Both the position numbers and the translations under genes were made by a program. Below the pieces are notes generated by a model, which saw only the letters and a list, made by a program, of their open reading frames with translations, was not told the origin of the DNA and did not search any database. From UBA966 sp046350355 (GTDB taxonomy: Bacteria; Planctomycetota; Phycisphaerae; Phycisphaerales; SM1A02), in contig JAXMAN010000002.1 in NCBI GenBank assembly GCA_046350355.1, positions 620,001 to 684,000 on the forward strand: a DNA stretch of 64,000 nucleotides, read 5' to 3'. This document shows positions 44,760 through 53,230 of the stretch, piece by piece. The stretch's first letter is position 1, and every line of letters starts with the position of its first letter.

Positions 44760-46831
44760 CGCCCGGCGCGCCGCTGCTGGCGATCGCGTGGCTCACGCCG
44801 CTGACGGGCATCGTCGTCGCGTCGGCGCTGCTGCCGCTGCTGCTGGCGCTCTACTTCCTGAAGCTGCGCCGGCGCCCGGCGAGCATCCCGAGCACGCTGC
44901 TGTGGAAGCGCAGCGTCGAGGACATGCGCGCGAACACGCCCTTCCAGCGGCTGCGCCCGAGCCTGCTGCTGCTGCTGCAGATCCTGCTGCTGGGCTTCGT
45001 CGCCTTCGCGCTCATGCAGCCGCGCATGGACCTGGGCGTCGGCGGCGGGGGACGCACCGTCATCCTCATCGACCGCTCCGGCTCGATGAACGCGACGGAC
45101 CTCGACCCCAAGCGCACGCGCCTGGACGTCGCGAAGGAGCAGGCGAAGGAGCGCATCGAGAAGCTCTTCGAGGGCGGGATCTTCTCCTCCTCGACGGGCG
45201 AGGCGATGGTCATCGCCTTCGGCGACTCGGCCGAGGTGCTGCAGCCCTTCACGCGCTCCAAGGCGGACGCGCTGCGCGCCATCGAGCGCGTCGAGCCCAC
45301 CGACGGCGGGACGCGCCTGCGCGAGGCGCTCGCGCTCGCGCGCGCCTTCACGACCGTCGTGAATCCCGACAGCCCCGGCGCGGCGCCCGCGAAGGGCGCG
45401 GCGCTCGAGCTCTGGTCCGACGGGCGCATCGCGGACCTCGGCGACGAGGCGCTGCGCCCCGGCGAGGAGCTCGTCTACCACGTGGTCGGCCGCGCCGACG
45501 CGGGCAACGCGGGCATCGAGGGCATCGCCGCCGAGCGCAGCGCCACCGAGCCCGGGCTCATCCAGGTCTTCGTCACGGTGCGCAACGACTCCGCCGAGCC
45601 GATCGAGTCGGACCTCGAGATGCTCGTCGACGGGCAGCGCCGCGGCGTCTCCGCGAAGCCGGTGAAGGTCGCCGCCTCCGCCGAGGCGACCGCCGAGGGA
45701 CGCCGCGTCTACCGCCCCGGCTACGAGCGCTACACCTTTCCTGCGATCGTGCAGCCGCGCGCGGGCGTGCTGGGCGTGCGCCTGGTGCGCGGCGACGCGC
45801 TGCCGACGGACAACCTCGCGGAGATCGCGGTGAGCGCGCCGCGGCGCCTGCGCGTGGCGCTGGTGGGGACGCTGGACTTCGCCGTGCGCGACGTCGTCTC
45901 CGCGCTCCCGCTGGAGAAGGCCGAGACGCTCACCGGCGAGGAGTTCGCCGCGCGCACCAGGTCCGGCGAGCAGTGGGACGTCGTCGTCGCGGCGGCGGGG
46001 GCGCTGCCCTCGCCCGTGCCGCCCGGCCGCTACCTGATCTTCGGCGTGCCCGCGGGCGTGGACGGCCTGAACCCGTACGCGGTCAAGGAGCGCGTCTCAG
46101 TGCGCAGCGAGCGCGCGGAGCATCCGCTGCTGCGCGCGGTGAACCTGGACGACCTCTACGTCGCGAAGGCGACCGCGGTCGCGCCCAACTCGGAGACGGA
46201 GGCGCTCGTGGAGGGCGCGGAGACGCCGCTGGTGCTGCTGGCGCGCCGCGGTCCTGTCGCCGCCGTCGTCACGACCTTCGAGCCCATCGACAGCAACTGG
46301 CCCTTCCAGCGCGGCTTCGTCACCTTCGTCGCCAACGCGGTCGAGTGGCTGGGCTCGATGGACCAGGTCGCCGCGCAGGAGGAGCACCATCCCGGCGATG
46401 TGCTCACCGCGCGCGTGCCCGCCGGCGTGCGCGAAGCGCAGCTTCGCCTGCCCGACGGGAGCTCCGTCACGGTTCCGGCGCGCGACGGGACGGTGGCCTA
46501 CGGCCCGGTCGTCCGGGCGGGCGCCTACGAGCTTCGCTGGACCGAGGAGCGCGGCGAGCAGCGGCGCGCCTACGCCGTGAATCCCGCCGACGGCGAGGGG
46601 CGGATCGCCGCCGCGGACGCCGTGGGCATCGGGGCGCAGAAGATCGCGGGGACGGTCGGGAGCGCGATGGCGCTCAGCGACCTCTGGCCGTACGCGCTGG
46701 CGGCCTCGCTCGTGCTGCTGCTGATCGAGTGGTGGGTCTACCACCGCCGCCACTGGGTGCGTCGGCGCGCAGGCGCCGCGGCATCCGCGTCCGGCGGCGG
46801 CCTGCCCGGCGCTCCTATCATCAAGGCATGA
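44756..46831 (+). CDS. BatA-like VWA membrane protein
   Basis: 691 residues from GTG 44756. A BatA N-terminal double helix (LLPLLLALYFLKLRRRP, then LLLLLQILLLGFVAFALMQP) precedes a VWA domain with an intact DRSGSM MIDAS motif (106-111) and VEPTDGGTRLREALALA. An Ig-like/VWA-associated module and a late amidotransferase-like region (DVVVAAAGALP) follow. The C-terminal helix (YALAASLVLLLIEWWVYHRR) anchors it facing the periplasm. It sits between DUF58 and the TPR-YggX gene with overlapping stops. Confidence 0.88.
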   Translation: MTPGAPLLAIAWLTPLTGIVVASALLPLLLALYFLKLRRRPASIPSTLLWKRSVEDMRANTPFQRLRPSLLLLLQILLLGFVAFALMQPRMDLGVGGGGRTVILIDRSGSMNATDLDPKRTRLDVAKEQAKERIEKLFEGGIFSSSTGEAMVIAFGDSAEVLQPFTRSKADALRAIERVEPTDGGTRLREALALARAFTTVVNPDSPGAAPAKGAALELWSDGRIADLGDEALRPGEELVYHVVGRADAGNAGIEGIAAERSATEPGLIQVFVTVRNDSAEPIESDLEMLVDGQRRGVSAKPVKVAASAEATAEGRRVYRPGYERYTFPAIVQPRAGVLGVRLVRGDALPTDNLAEIAVSAPRRLRVALVGTLDFAVRDVVSALPLEKAETLTGEEFAARTRSGEQWDVVVAAAGALPSPVPPGRYLIFGVPAGVDGLNPYAVKERVSVRSERAEHPLLRAVNLDDLYVAKATAVAPNSETEALVEGAETPLVLLARRGPVAAVVTTFEPIDSNWPFQRGFVTFVANAVEWLGSMDQVAAQEEHHPGDVLTARVPAGVREAQLRLPDGSSVTVPARDGTVAYGPVVRAGAYELRWTEERGEQRRAYAVNPADGEGRIAAADAVGIGAQKIAGTVGSAMALSDLWPYALAASLVLLLIEWWVYHRRHWVRRRAGAAASASGGGLPGAPIIKA

Positions 46832-47466
46832 CGCAGACCGGAACCTCGCAGGGGCCCGCCGCGGCCGACCGCATCGCGCAGTTCGAGAAGATGGCGGCCG
46901 CCGATCCGACCAACGAGATGGCGCACTTCAGCCTGGGCAAGGCGTACCTCGACGCGGGCCGCCACGCCGAGAGCGCGCGCTGCTTCGAGCGCTGCGTCGA
47001 GCTCGCCCCTGAGATGAGCAAGGCCTTCCAGCTCGGCGGGCAGGCGATGATCGGCGCCGGCTGGAGCGACCGCGCGGTGGACTTCCTGACGCGCGGCTAC
47101 GAGACCGCCGCGCGCAAGGGTGACCTCATGCCCAAGACCGCGATCGCGGACCTGCTGCGCGGCATCGGCCGCGAGCCCCCGAAGCTCGCGCCCGAGGTCG
47201 ACGCCGCCGCCGAGCGCCTGAAGGCCGCCGGCGGCTTCATCTGCCAGCGCACCGGCCGCCCCGGCACGAAGATGGAGCATCCGCCCTTCAAGGGCCCCGT
47301 GGGCGCGTGGATCCAGGAGAACATCAGCGCCGAGACCTGGAAGGCGTGGATCGCGCAGGGCACCAAGGTCATCAACGAGCTGCGCCTGGACTTCAGCCGC
47401 GAGAAGGACCAGGAGACCTACGAGCAGCACATGCGCGAGTACCTGGGGATCGAGCGGGAGAAGTAG
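46828..47466 (+). CDS. TPR protein fused to Fe(2+)-trafficking (YggX-like) domain
   Basis: 212 residues. Residues 15-110 form three TPR-type helical repeats (NEMAHFSLGKAYLDAGRHAESARCFERCVELAP). Residues 140-210 match YggX/iron-trafficking proteins: CQRTGRPGTKME, then GPVGAWIQENISAETWKAWIAQGTKVINELRL and QHMREYLG, including the leading Cys and the conserved WxxW-xx-QTxxINE-like core. YggX protects against oxidative iron damage in enteric bacteria. Here it is fused and cotranscribed with the MoxR/VWA operon (ATGA overlap with the BatA-like gene), so an iron link for the operon is plausible but unproven. Confidence 0.82.
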   Translation: MTQTGTSQGPAAADRIAQFEKMAAADPTNEMAHFSLGKAYLDAGRHAESARCFERCVELAPEMSKAFQLGGQAMIGAGWSDRAVDFLTRGYETAARKGDLMPKTAIADLLRGIGREPPKLAPEVDAAAERLKAAGGFICQRTGRPGTKMEHPPFKGPVGAWIQENISAETWKAWIAQGTKVINELRLDFSREKDQETYEQHMREYLGIEREK

Positions 47467-47511
47467 GGCGCGCGCCGCGCGGCTGGCGCGCGTCGCCGCG
47501 CGTCGCCGTGC

Positions 47512-48306
47512 TCACACGGCTCGCATCGTCCCCGCGCTGCCCGCGAGGTTCGCCGCGTTGTGCGCGATCATCGGCGCGAGCACGGACCCCGTGCGCAGGC
47601 GCAGCCACCCGTAGACCAGCCCCGTCACGAGCGTGCGCCCGAAGAGCAGCGGCTCGAAGACCAGCTCCCAGCCGCCGCCCAGCGCCAGTCCGCGCTCGTG
47701 TCCAGGCATCGGATGCCTCGGCGCGATCCCGTGCAGCGACGCGAAGAGCAGCGCGCACGCCAGGATCGCGCGCGTCTCGCGGCTGCGCCCATCGCCGACC
47801 GCGCGCAGCACGATCGCCATGAAGACGCCGCGGCAGAGGAGCTCCTCGTCGATGCCCGGCAGCGTCGCCTGGAAGGCCAGGTTGCCCCAGTCCAGCGGCG
47901 TCGTCTCGCCCGAACGCACGGCCAGGAAGCCGCGCAGCCCCGCCAGCACGAGCGCGGCGCCCAGCGCGACCAGCATCGTCCCGCGCGCGGGACGCACGAG
48001 CCCGAGCTCCGAGCGCGTCCAGCCCGCGGCGCAGAGCAGCGCGGCCATCGCGACGGTCGCGACGAGCGCGCTCGACTTCCCCAGCCAGTTGACCGTGGTC
48101 GTCATGGTGCCCGCCTGCACGAGCGACTCCTGCAGCACCGTTCCGCTCCCCAGCGCGAGGGTGCCGAGCCCCGCGGCCGCAGCCCCCAGCAGTGCCAGCG
48201 GCAGCACGCGCCGCGGCGATCGCCACGCCCCCGCGCCCGCGGCGAGCAGGACCACCACCAGCGCCACCACGGCCTGCGTCACGGCATGGGGAAGACTCTC
48301 GGCCAC
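47512..48306 (-). CDS. CPBP-family intramembrane metalloprotease
   Basis: 264 residues from GTG 48306 with about seven to eight hydrophobic segments. CPBP/Abi motifs are present: PGIDEELLCRG (motif 1, the Glu-Glu pair and Arg), ALLFASLHG (motif 2, His) and IAHNAAN (motif 3, His/Asn). By family these are Rce1-like membrane proteases, some acting on prenylated or bacteriocin-type peptides. The substrate is unknown. It is convergent with the TPR-YggX gene and divergent from the next gene. Confidence 0.85.
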   Translation of the reverse strand: MAESLPHAVTQAVVALVVVLLAAGAGAWRSPRRVLPLALLGAAAAGLGTLALGSGTVLQESLVQAGTMTTTVNWLGKSSALVATVAMAALLCAAGWTRSELGLVRPARGTMLVALGAALVLAGLRGFLAVRSGETTPLDWGNLAFQATLPGIDEELLCRGVFMAIVLRAVGDGRSRETRAILACALLFASLHGIAPRHPMPGHERGLALGGGWELVFEPLLFGRTLVTGLVYGWLRLRTGSVLAPMIAHNAANLAGSAGTMRAV

Positions 48307-48369
48307 GCGGGAATTGTGCCATGCCGCGGCGGAGGGCGGGGGCCTTGCGGACGCGGTTCAGTCATTAGC

Positions 48370-49134
48370 ATGACCGCTCCCATGAGCGGCTTTCTTCCGA
48401 GGGACTTGCTCGAGCGCTACATCCGGGGGTTCTGGGGATACGGCGAGCTCGCGAGTCCCGTGTGGGTGGTCGGCATGGAGGAGGGCGGCGAGTCGAGGGG
48501 GGACTTCGAGCACAAGCTCCGCTGCTTTTCGCGCAGCGGCGACGCTCCTCTCCAAGATCTCCGGGAGGTGCACTCCGGCGCCGACCTGGAGCGCTGGTTC
48601 CGGCCCGGAGGACCATTGCAGCCCACCTGGGCACGCTTTGCGCAGTTCATCGTGGCCCTCGAGGGCGGGGACCACGCTGACAAGGAGGTGCTTCGGGCGT
48701 TTCAACAGACGCTGCTGGGGCGTCGCGGTGCGCGTCATGCCATGATCGAGCTCATGCCTCTGCCCGCGCGGAAGATCGGGAGCTGGCCGTATTGCGAGTG
48801 GTCCGATCTTCCCACGCTCCGGTCGCGTGCGGCGTACGACGCGACGGTGAGGCCCGCGCGGATCGCCGGGCTCCGTGCGATGCTGCAGACACACCGCCCG
48901 ACGGTCGTTCTCTTCTGCGGAACGACGTACCGGACCGACTGGGAGTCGGTCGCGGGCGCGCCCCTCGCGGCTCAGCAGTGCTGCGGACACGGGGTCTTCC
49001 TTGCGGCGAACGCTGGAACGACCTTCGTCGTCGCGCCCCACCCGACGGCCTTCGGTGTGACGCGGGACCTCTACGGCGAACTGGCGGCTCGCGCAGCGAA
49101 GTCAGCGGGCTGGACGTCGGTCGCGCCCGGCTAG
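48370..49134 (+). CDS. Protein with weak uracil-DNA-glycosylase-superfamily similarity
   Basis: 254 residues. The opening SPVWVVGMEEGGES resembles the first strand/loop of UDG-like folds, and VVAPHPTAFG (about 224) resembles the HP-containing second motif. LFCGTTYRTDW lies between. I cannot assign a subfamily or activity. One 60-base line I counted (48661-48720) is 67% G+C, compared with 80% in a line of the BatA-like gene. Stop codons of this gene and the convergent RCC1 gene share bases in CTAG. Confidence 0.55.
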   Translation: MTAPMSGFLPRDLLERYIRGFWGYGELASPVWVVGMEEGGESRGDFEHKLRCFSRSGDAPLQDLREVHSGADLERWFRPGGPLQPTWARFAQFIVALEGGDHADKEVLRAFQQTLLGRRGARHAMIELMPLPARKIGSWPYCEWSDLPTLRSRAAYDATVRPARIAGLRAMLQTHRPTVVLFCGTTYRTDWESVAGAPLAAQQCCGHGVFLAANAGTTFVVAPHPTAFGVTRDLYGELAARAAKSAGWTSVAPG

Positions 49135-50837
49135 TTCCTGCAGGGCCCCCAGCCGGCCAGCAGCATGCCGAGGTCGGCGCCGTCGATGCGACCGTCCCCG
49201 TTGAGGTCAACACCGGGCTGCTGCGCGGGTCCCCAGGCAGCAAGCAGGATTCCGAGGTCCGCACCATCGGTGCGACCATTCTGATCGAGGTCGCTTGGGC
49301 AGGGGAGTATCAGCGATTCGCAGGTGTCGATGACCCCGTTGTGGTTCGTGTCGGGGGAATAGCCCGCGGCGATCTCGCAGGTATCCAGCAGGCCATTGGA
49401 ATTGCAGTCGGCAGGGCGCGCCCCGATGTACTCCAGGCTCGCCTCGATCCAGGTGCCGCCGCCGCAGCCGGCAGGGTCCACGGCGATCGAAGGTTCCATG
49501 GTGACTCGGAGCGCGCCATCGGCGCCGATCGACGCGTTGAACTGCTGTGGCGTCAGCGTGTATTCCGCGATGCAGGGTGGCCCGATGAGTTCGCAGTCGC
49601 TCGTCGAGGCGAGCGCATTCTCGTCGAAGCCGGCGCCGAGGCGGACGCGCACGAATTCAAGCGCGCCTCCGAAGTCGCCATGCCCATGAAGCCGCAGCGT
49701 GACGGGGGCTTCGGCCGGGACAGTGCCCGGAATGGTCCACACCTGATTGGCGTGAAAGCCGATCGGTCCGAGGTGACCGGAGCTGATGGCGATCGGCAGC
49801 TGCTTCTCGCACGAGTCGCCGATGCCGTTTCCGTTGCAGTCTTCGATCAGATCGCGGGCGGCGTCGCACGAGTCGAGCACCCCGTTCCCGTTGCAGTCGT
49901 GGCCATCGAGCTGCAGCACATCGGGCAGTCCGTCCCCGTTGCAATCGTCGTCGAAGACCACGACTGAGTTGTAAGACCCCGCCCCGATTGCGATGACGCC
50001 AACGAGGCCAGGCGGCACGCTGCAGGCGCCTGCAGACTGTTGTCCCCAGCAGACAACGGTGCCGTCGTAGCGAAGCGCGACGTTGTGCAGCCATCCCGCG
50101 GCGACCCGAGCAACGTCGCGCAATCCTGCAGGGACATCGCACTGCCCCTCCGCGTTTCGGCCCCAGCACCGGACTGTCCCGCCCATGCGAATCGCTACTG
50201 AGTGCGTTTGTCCAGCGGCGACAGAAGTCGCCACCCCAAGATTTGCGGGGGGATCGCACTGCCCATAGGTTCGGTCGCCCCAGCAGGTAACCACCCCGTT
50301 CGAGCGGAGCGCGACCACGTGGCTCATCCCAGCCGCGATATGTGTCACGGAGCTGAGTCCGGGCGGAATCGTGAGCTCCCCATTGGCCTCGGTACCCCAG
50401 CCAACCACAGTGCCATCGCTCCGCAACGCCATCGTCACTTGCGCTCCACAGGTGACTCCGACGACGGACGTCAGCGAGGGGGGGACATCGCACTGGTGAC
50501 TCGTGTTCCACCCCCAACACACCACACGGCCGTCCTGCTTGAGCGCTGCCGAGTGCGCGTATCCCGCCGCAATCTCGACGACGCCGGTCAAGCCGTCGGG
50601 AACCGCGCACTGGTTGTACCAATTCTGTCCCCATGCGCTGACCGTGCCATCGGTACGCAGCCCGAGCGTGTGGAAGCCGCCGCACGCCATGCTTCCCAGC
50701 GGTCCGGCCCACGGCGGCGCATTGTTCTGGCCATAGTCGTTGTTCCCCCACCCGACCACGATTCGATCGGCATGCGCGCCACCGCATGCCAGACCACAGG
50801 CGACGAGTGCGAGGCCGGAGTACGCGACGATGCGCAT
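49131..50837 (-). CDS. Secreted RCC1-propeller protein with calcium loops and dockerin-like tag
   Basis: 568 residues. Signal peptide MRIVAYSGLALVACGLACGGAHA. Seven RCC1-like blades (about 24-345) follow the pattern VxVAAGxxHSVALRxDGTVxCWG, with seven WG positions. Then come Asp-rich calcium loops of thrombospondin-3 style (DCNGDGLPD, DCNGNGVLD, DCNGNGIGD) and a beta domain. Further DCNSNGLLD and DTNHNGVID loops lead to a C-terminal dockerin-like pair (DLDQNGRTDGADLGILLAAWG and DLNGDGRIDGADLGMLLAGWG). The role is unknown, probably at the cell surface. ATG 50837 gives a signal peptide; the longer reading upstream is not supported. Confidence 0.85.
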   Translation of the reverse strand: MRIVAYSGLALVACGLACGGAHADRIVVGWGNNDYGQNNAPPWAGPLGSMACGGFHTLGLRTDGTVSAWGQNWYNQCAVPDGLTGVVEIAAGYAHSAALKQDGRVVCWGWNTSHQCDVPPSLTSVVGVTCGAQVTMALRSDGTVVGWGTEANGELTIPPGLSSVTHIAAGMSHVVALRSNGVVTCWGDRTYGQCDPPANLGVATSVAAGQTHSVAIRMGGTVRCWGRNAEGQCDVPAGLRDVARVAAGWLHNVALRYDGTVVCWGQQSAGACSVPPGLVGVIAIGAGSYNSVVVFDDDCNGDGLPDVLQLDGHDCNGNGVLDSCDAARDLIEDCNGNGIGDSCEKQLPIAISSGHLGPIGFHANQVWTIPGTVPAEAPVTLRLHGHGDFGGALEFVRVRLGAGFDENALASTSDCELIGPPCIAEYTLTPQQFNASIGADGALRVTMEPSIAVDPAGCGGGTWIEASLEYIGARPADCNSNGLLDTCEIAAGYSPDTNHNGVIDTCESLILPCPSDLDQNGRTDGADLGILLAAWGPAQQPGVDLNGDGRIDGADLGMLLAGWGPCRN

Positions 50838-50995
50838 GGATTTCCCCTGGTTTCGGAGACACCTCGACGGCCCCGGGAGCCCGATGCGCGTCTTCGCAAA
50901 TCCTACTGCCAGCCGCAGCGGCGCCCAAGAACCCGCCAGCCATCTGCCCCCGTCCAGTACCCTACACCCCTTGCTCTCCACCCCCTGAGGTTTCC

Positions 50996-53230
50996 ATGTC
51001 CGCCACCATCATCTACACCCACACGGACGAGGCGCCTGCCCTCGCGACCTACTCCTTCCTCCCGATCATCCGCGCCTTCACCCGGCCGGCGGGGATCGAT
51101 GTCCAGACGCGCGACATCTCCCTCTCGGGGCGCATCATCGCGGCCTTCCCGGAGCGCCTGAAGCCCGAGCAGCGTCAGCCCGACGCGCTCGCCGAGCTCG
51201 GCCGCCTCTGCCTGACGCCCGACGCGAACATCATCAAGCTCCCCAACATCAGCGCCTCGGTCCCGCAGCTCAAGGCCGCGATCGCGGAGCTGCAGAAGCA
51301 GGGCTACGCGCTCCCGGACTACCCCGAGACCCCCGCCAACGACGAGGAGCGCGACGTCAAGGCGCGCTACGACCGCGTGAAGGGCAGCGCCGTCAACCCC
51401 GTGATCCGCGAGGGCAACAGCGACCGGCGCGCCCCCAAGGCCGTGAAGGACTACGCGAAGGCGAACCCGCACAAGATGGGCGCGTGGAGCCCCGACAGCA
51501 AGGCGCGCGTCGCCTCCATGTCCGGCGGCGACTTCTTCGGCAACGAGCGCTCGGTCACGCTCGCGGCGCCGACGGTCGCGCGCATCGAGTTCACCGCGAA
51601 GGACGGCACGAAGACCACGCTCAAGGAGGGCATCAAGCTCGAGGCGGGGGATGTGCTCGACGCCACCTTCATGAGCTGCGCCGCGCTGGTCTCCTTCCTG
51701 GAGCGGGAGCTGGCGGCGATCCGCGCCGGCGGCGAGCTCTTCTCGCTGCACCTCAAGGCCACCATGATGAAGGTCTCCGACCCGATCATCTTCGGCCACG
51801 CGGTGCGCGCCTACTTCAAGCCCGTCTTCGAGAAGCACGCCGCGACGCTCTCGCGCCTGGGCGTGGATCCCAACAACGGCTTCGGCGACCTCGTCGCCAA
51901 GATCGCGGCGCTTCCCGAGCCCGAGCGCAAGCCGATCGAGGCCGACATCCAGGCCGTCTACGCCGCCGGCCCCGCGATCGCCATGGTCGACAGCGACCGC
52001 GGCATCACCAACCTCCATGTCCCCAGCGACGTGATCGTCGACGCCTCCATGCCCGCGATGCTGCGCGAGGGCGGCAAGATGTGGAACGCGCAGGGCAAGA
52101 CCCAGGACGCGGTTGCGGTCATCCCCGACCGCAGCTACGCCGGCATCTACCAGGCGGTCATCGACTTCTGCCGCGAGCACGGCGCCTTCGACCCCCGCAC
52201 GATGGGCAGCGTCCCCAACGTGGGCCTCATGGCGCAGGCGGCCGAGGAGTACGGCAGCCACGACAAGACCTTCGAGATCAAGTCCGCGGGCACCGTGCGC
52301 GTCCTCGACGCCGCGGGCGCGACGCTGCTCGAGCACGTCGTCGAGGCGGGGGACATCTGGCGCGCCTGCCGCGTGAAGGACGCGGCGGTGCGCGACTGGG
52401 TCAAGCTCGCCGTGACCCGCGCGCGCGCCACCGGCACGCCGGCAGTCTTCTGGCTGGACCAGAAGCGCCCGCACGACGCGCAGCTCCTGCAGAAGGTGCA
52501 CGCGTACCTCGCCGAGCACGACACCAAGGGGTTGGACATCCGCGTCCTCGAGCCCGCGGCCGCGTGCCGCTTCAGCCTCGAGCGCATGAAGCAGGGGCAG
52601 GACACGATCTCCGTCACCGGCAACGTGCTGCGCGACTACCTCACCGACCTCTTCCCGATCCTGGAGATCGGCACGAGCGCCAAGATGCTCTCGATCGTCC
52701 CGCTGATGAACGGCGGCGGCCTCTTCGAGACGGGCGCGGGCGGCTCCGCGCCCAAGCACGTGCAGCAGTTCAACGCCGAGAACAGCCTGCGCTGGGACTC
52801 GCTGGGCGAGTTCATGGCGTTGGCCGCCAGCTTCGAGCACCTGGCCGCCCGCGGCGGCGGCCCGCGCGCCGCGCTGCTGGCGCGCACGCTGGACGAGGCG
52901 ACCGCCGAGTACCTGCGCAACAACAAGGGCCCGGCGCGCAAGGTCGGCGACCTGGACAACCGCGGCAGCCACTTCTACATCGCGCTCTACTGGGCGCAGG
53001 CGCTGGCGCGCCAGACCGCGGACAAGGAGCTGGCGGCGCACTTCGCCCCCATCGCCGCGGAGCTCGCGGCCAACGAGCAGAAGATCGTCGGCGAGCTCAA
53101 CGGCGTGCAGGGGCGCCCCGTCGACATCGGCGGCTACTACCACCCGGATCCCAAGCGCGCCGCGTCGGCGATGCGTCCCAGCGCCACGCTGAACGCGATC
53201 ATCGACCAGCGGGCTGCGGTGGGGGTGTGA
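50996..53230 (+). CDS. icd: Monomeric NADP-dependent isocitrate dehydrogenase
   Basis: 744 residues, the length of the monomeric IDH class (about 740), which is unrelated in size to the common dimeric enzyme. It oxidatively decarboxylates isocitrate to 2-oxoglutarate with NADP+. Family signatures include IIYTHTDEAPALATYSFLPII, NVGLMAQAAEEYGSHDKTF, RGSHFYIALYWAQAL and the NSLRWDSLGEF active region. A GAGG ribosome site precedes the ATG by a few bases. The last 32 bases overlap the 3' end of the convergent ABC exporter. Confidence 0.96.
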   Translation: MSATIIYTHTDEAPALATYSFLPIIRAFTRPAGIDVQTRDISLSGRIIAAFPERLKPEQRQPDALAELGRLCLTPDANIIKLPNISASVPQLKAAIAELQKQGYALPDYPETPANDEERDVKARYDRVKGSAVNPVIREGNSDRRAPKAVKDYAKANPHKMGAWSPDSKARVASMSGGDFFGNERSVTLAAPTVARIEFTAKDGTKTTLKEGIKLEAGDVLDATFMSCAALVSFLERELAAIRAGGELFSLHLKATMMKVSDPIIFGHAVRAYFKPVFEKHAATLSRLGVDPNNGFGDLVAKIAALPEPERKPIEADIQAVYAAGPAIAMVDSDRGITNLHVPSDVIVDASMPAMLREGGKMWNAQGKTQDAVAVIPDRSYAGIYQAVIDFCREHGAFDPRTMGSVPNVGLMAQAAEEYGSHDKTFEIKSAGTVRVLDAAGATLLEHVVEAGDIWRACRVKDAAVRDWVKLAVTRARATGTPAVFWLDQKRPHDAQLLQKVHAYLAEHDTKGLDIRVLEPAAACRFSLERMKQGQDTISVTGNVLRDYLTDLFPILEIGTSAKMLSIVPLMNGGGLFETGAGGSAPKHVQQFNAENSLRWDSLGEFMALAASFEHLAARGGGPRAALLARTLDEATAEYLRNNKGPARKVGDLDNRGSHFYIALYWAQALARQTADKELAAHFAPIAAELAANEQKIVGELNGVQGRPVDIGGYYHPDPKRAASAMRPSATLNAIIDQRAAVGV

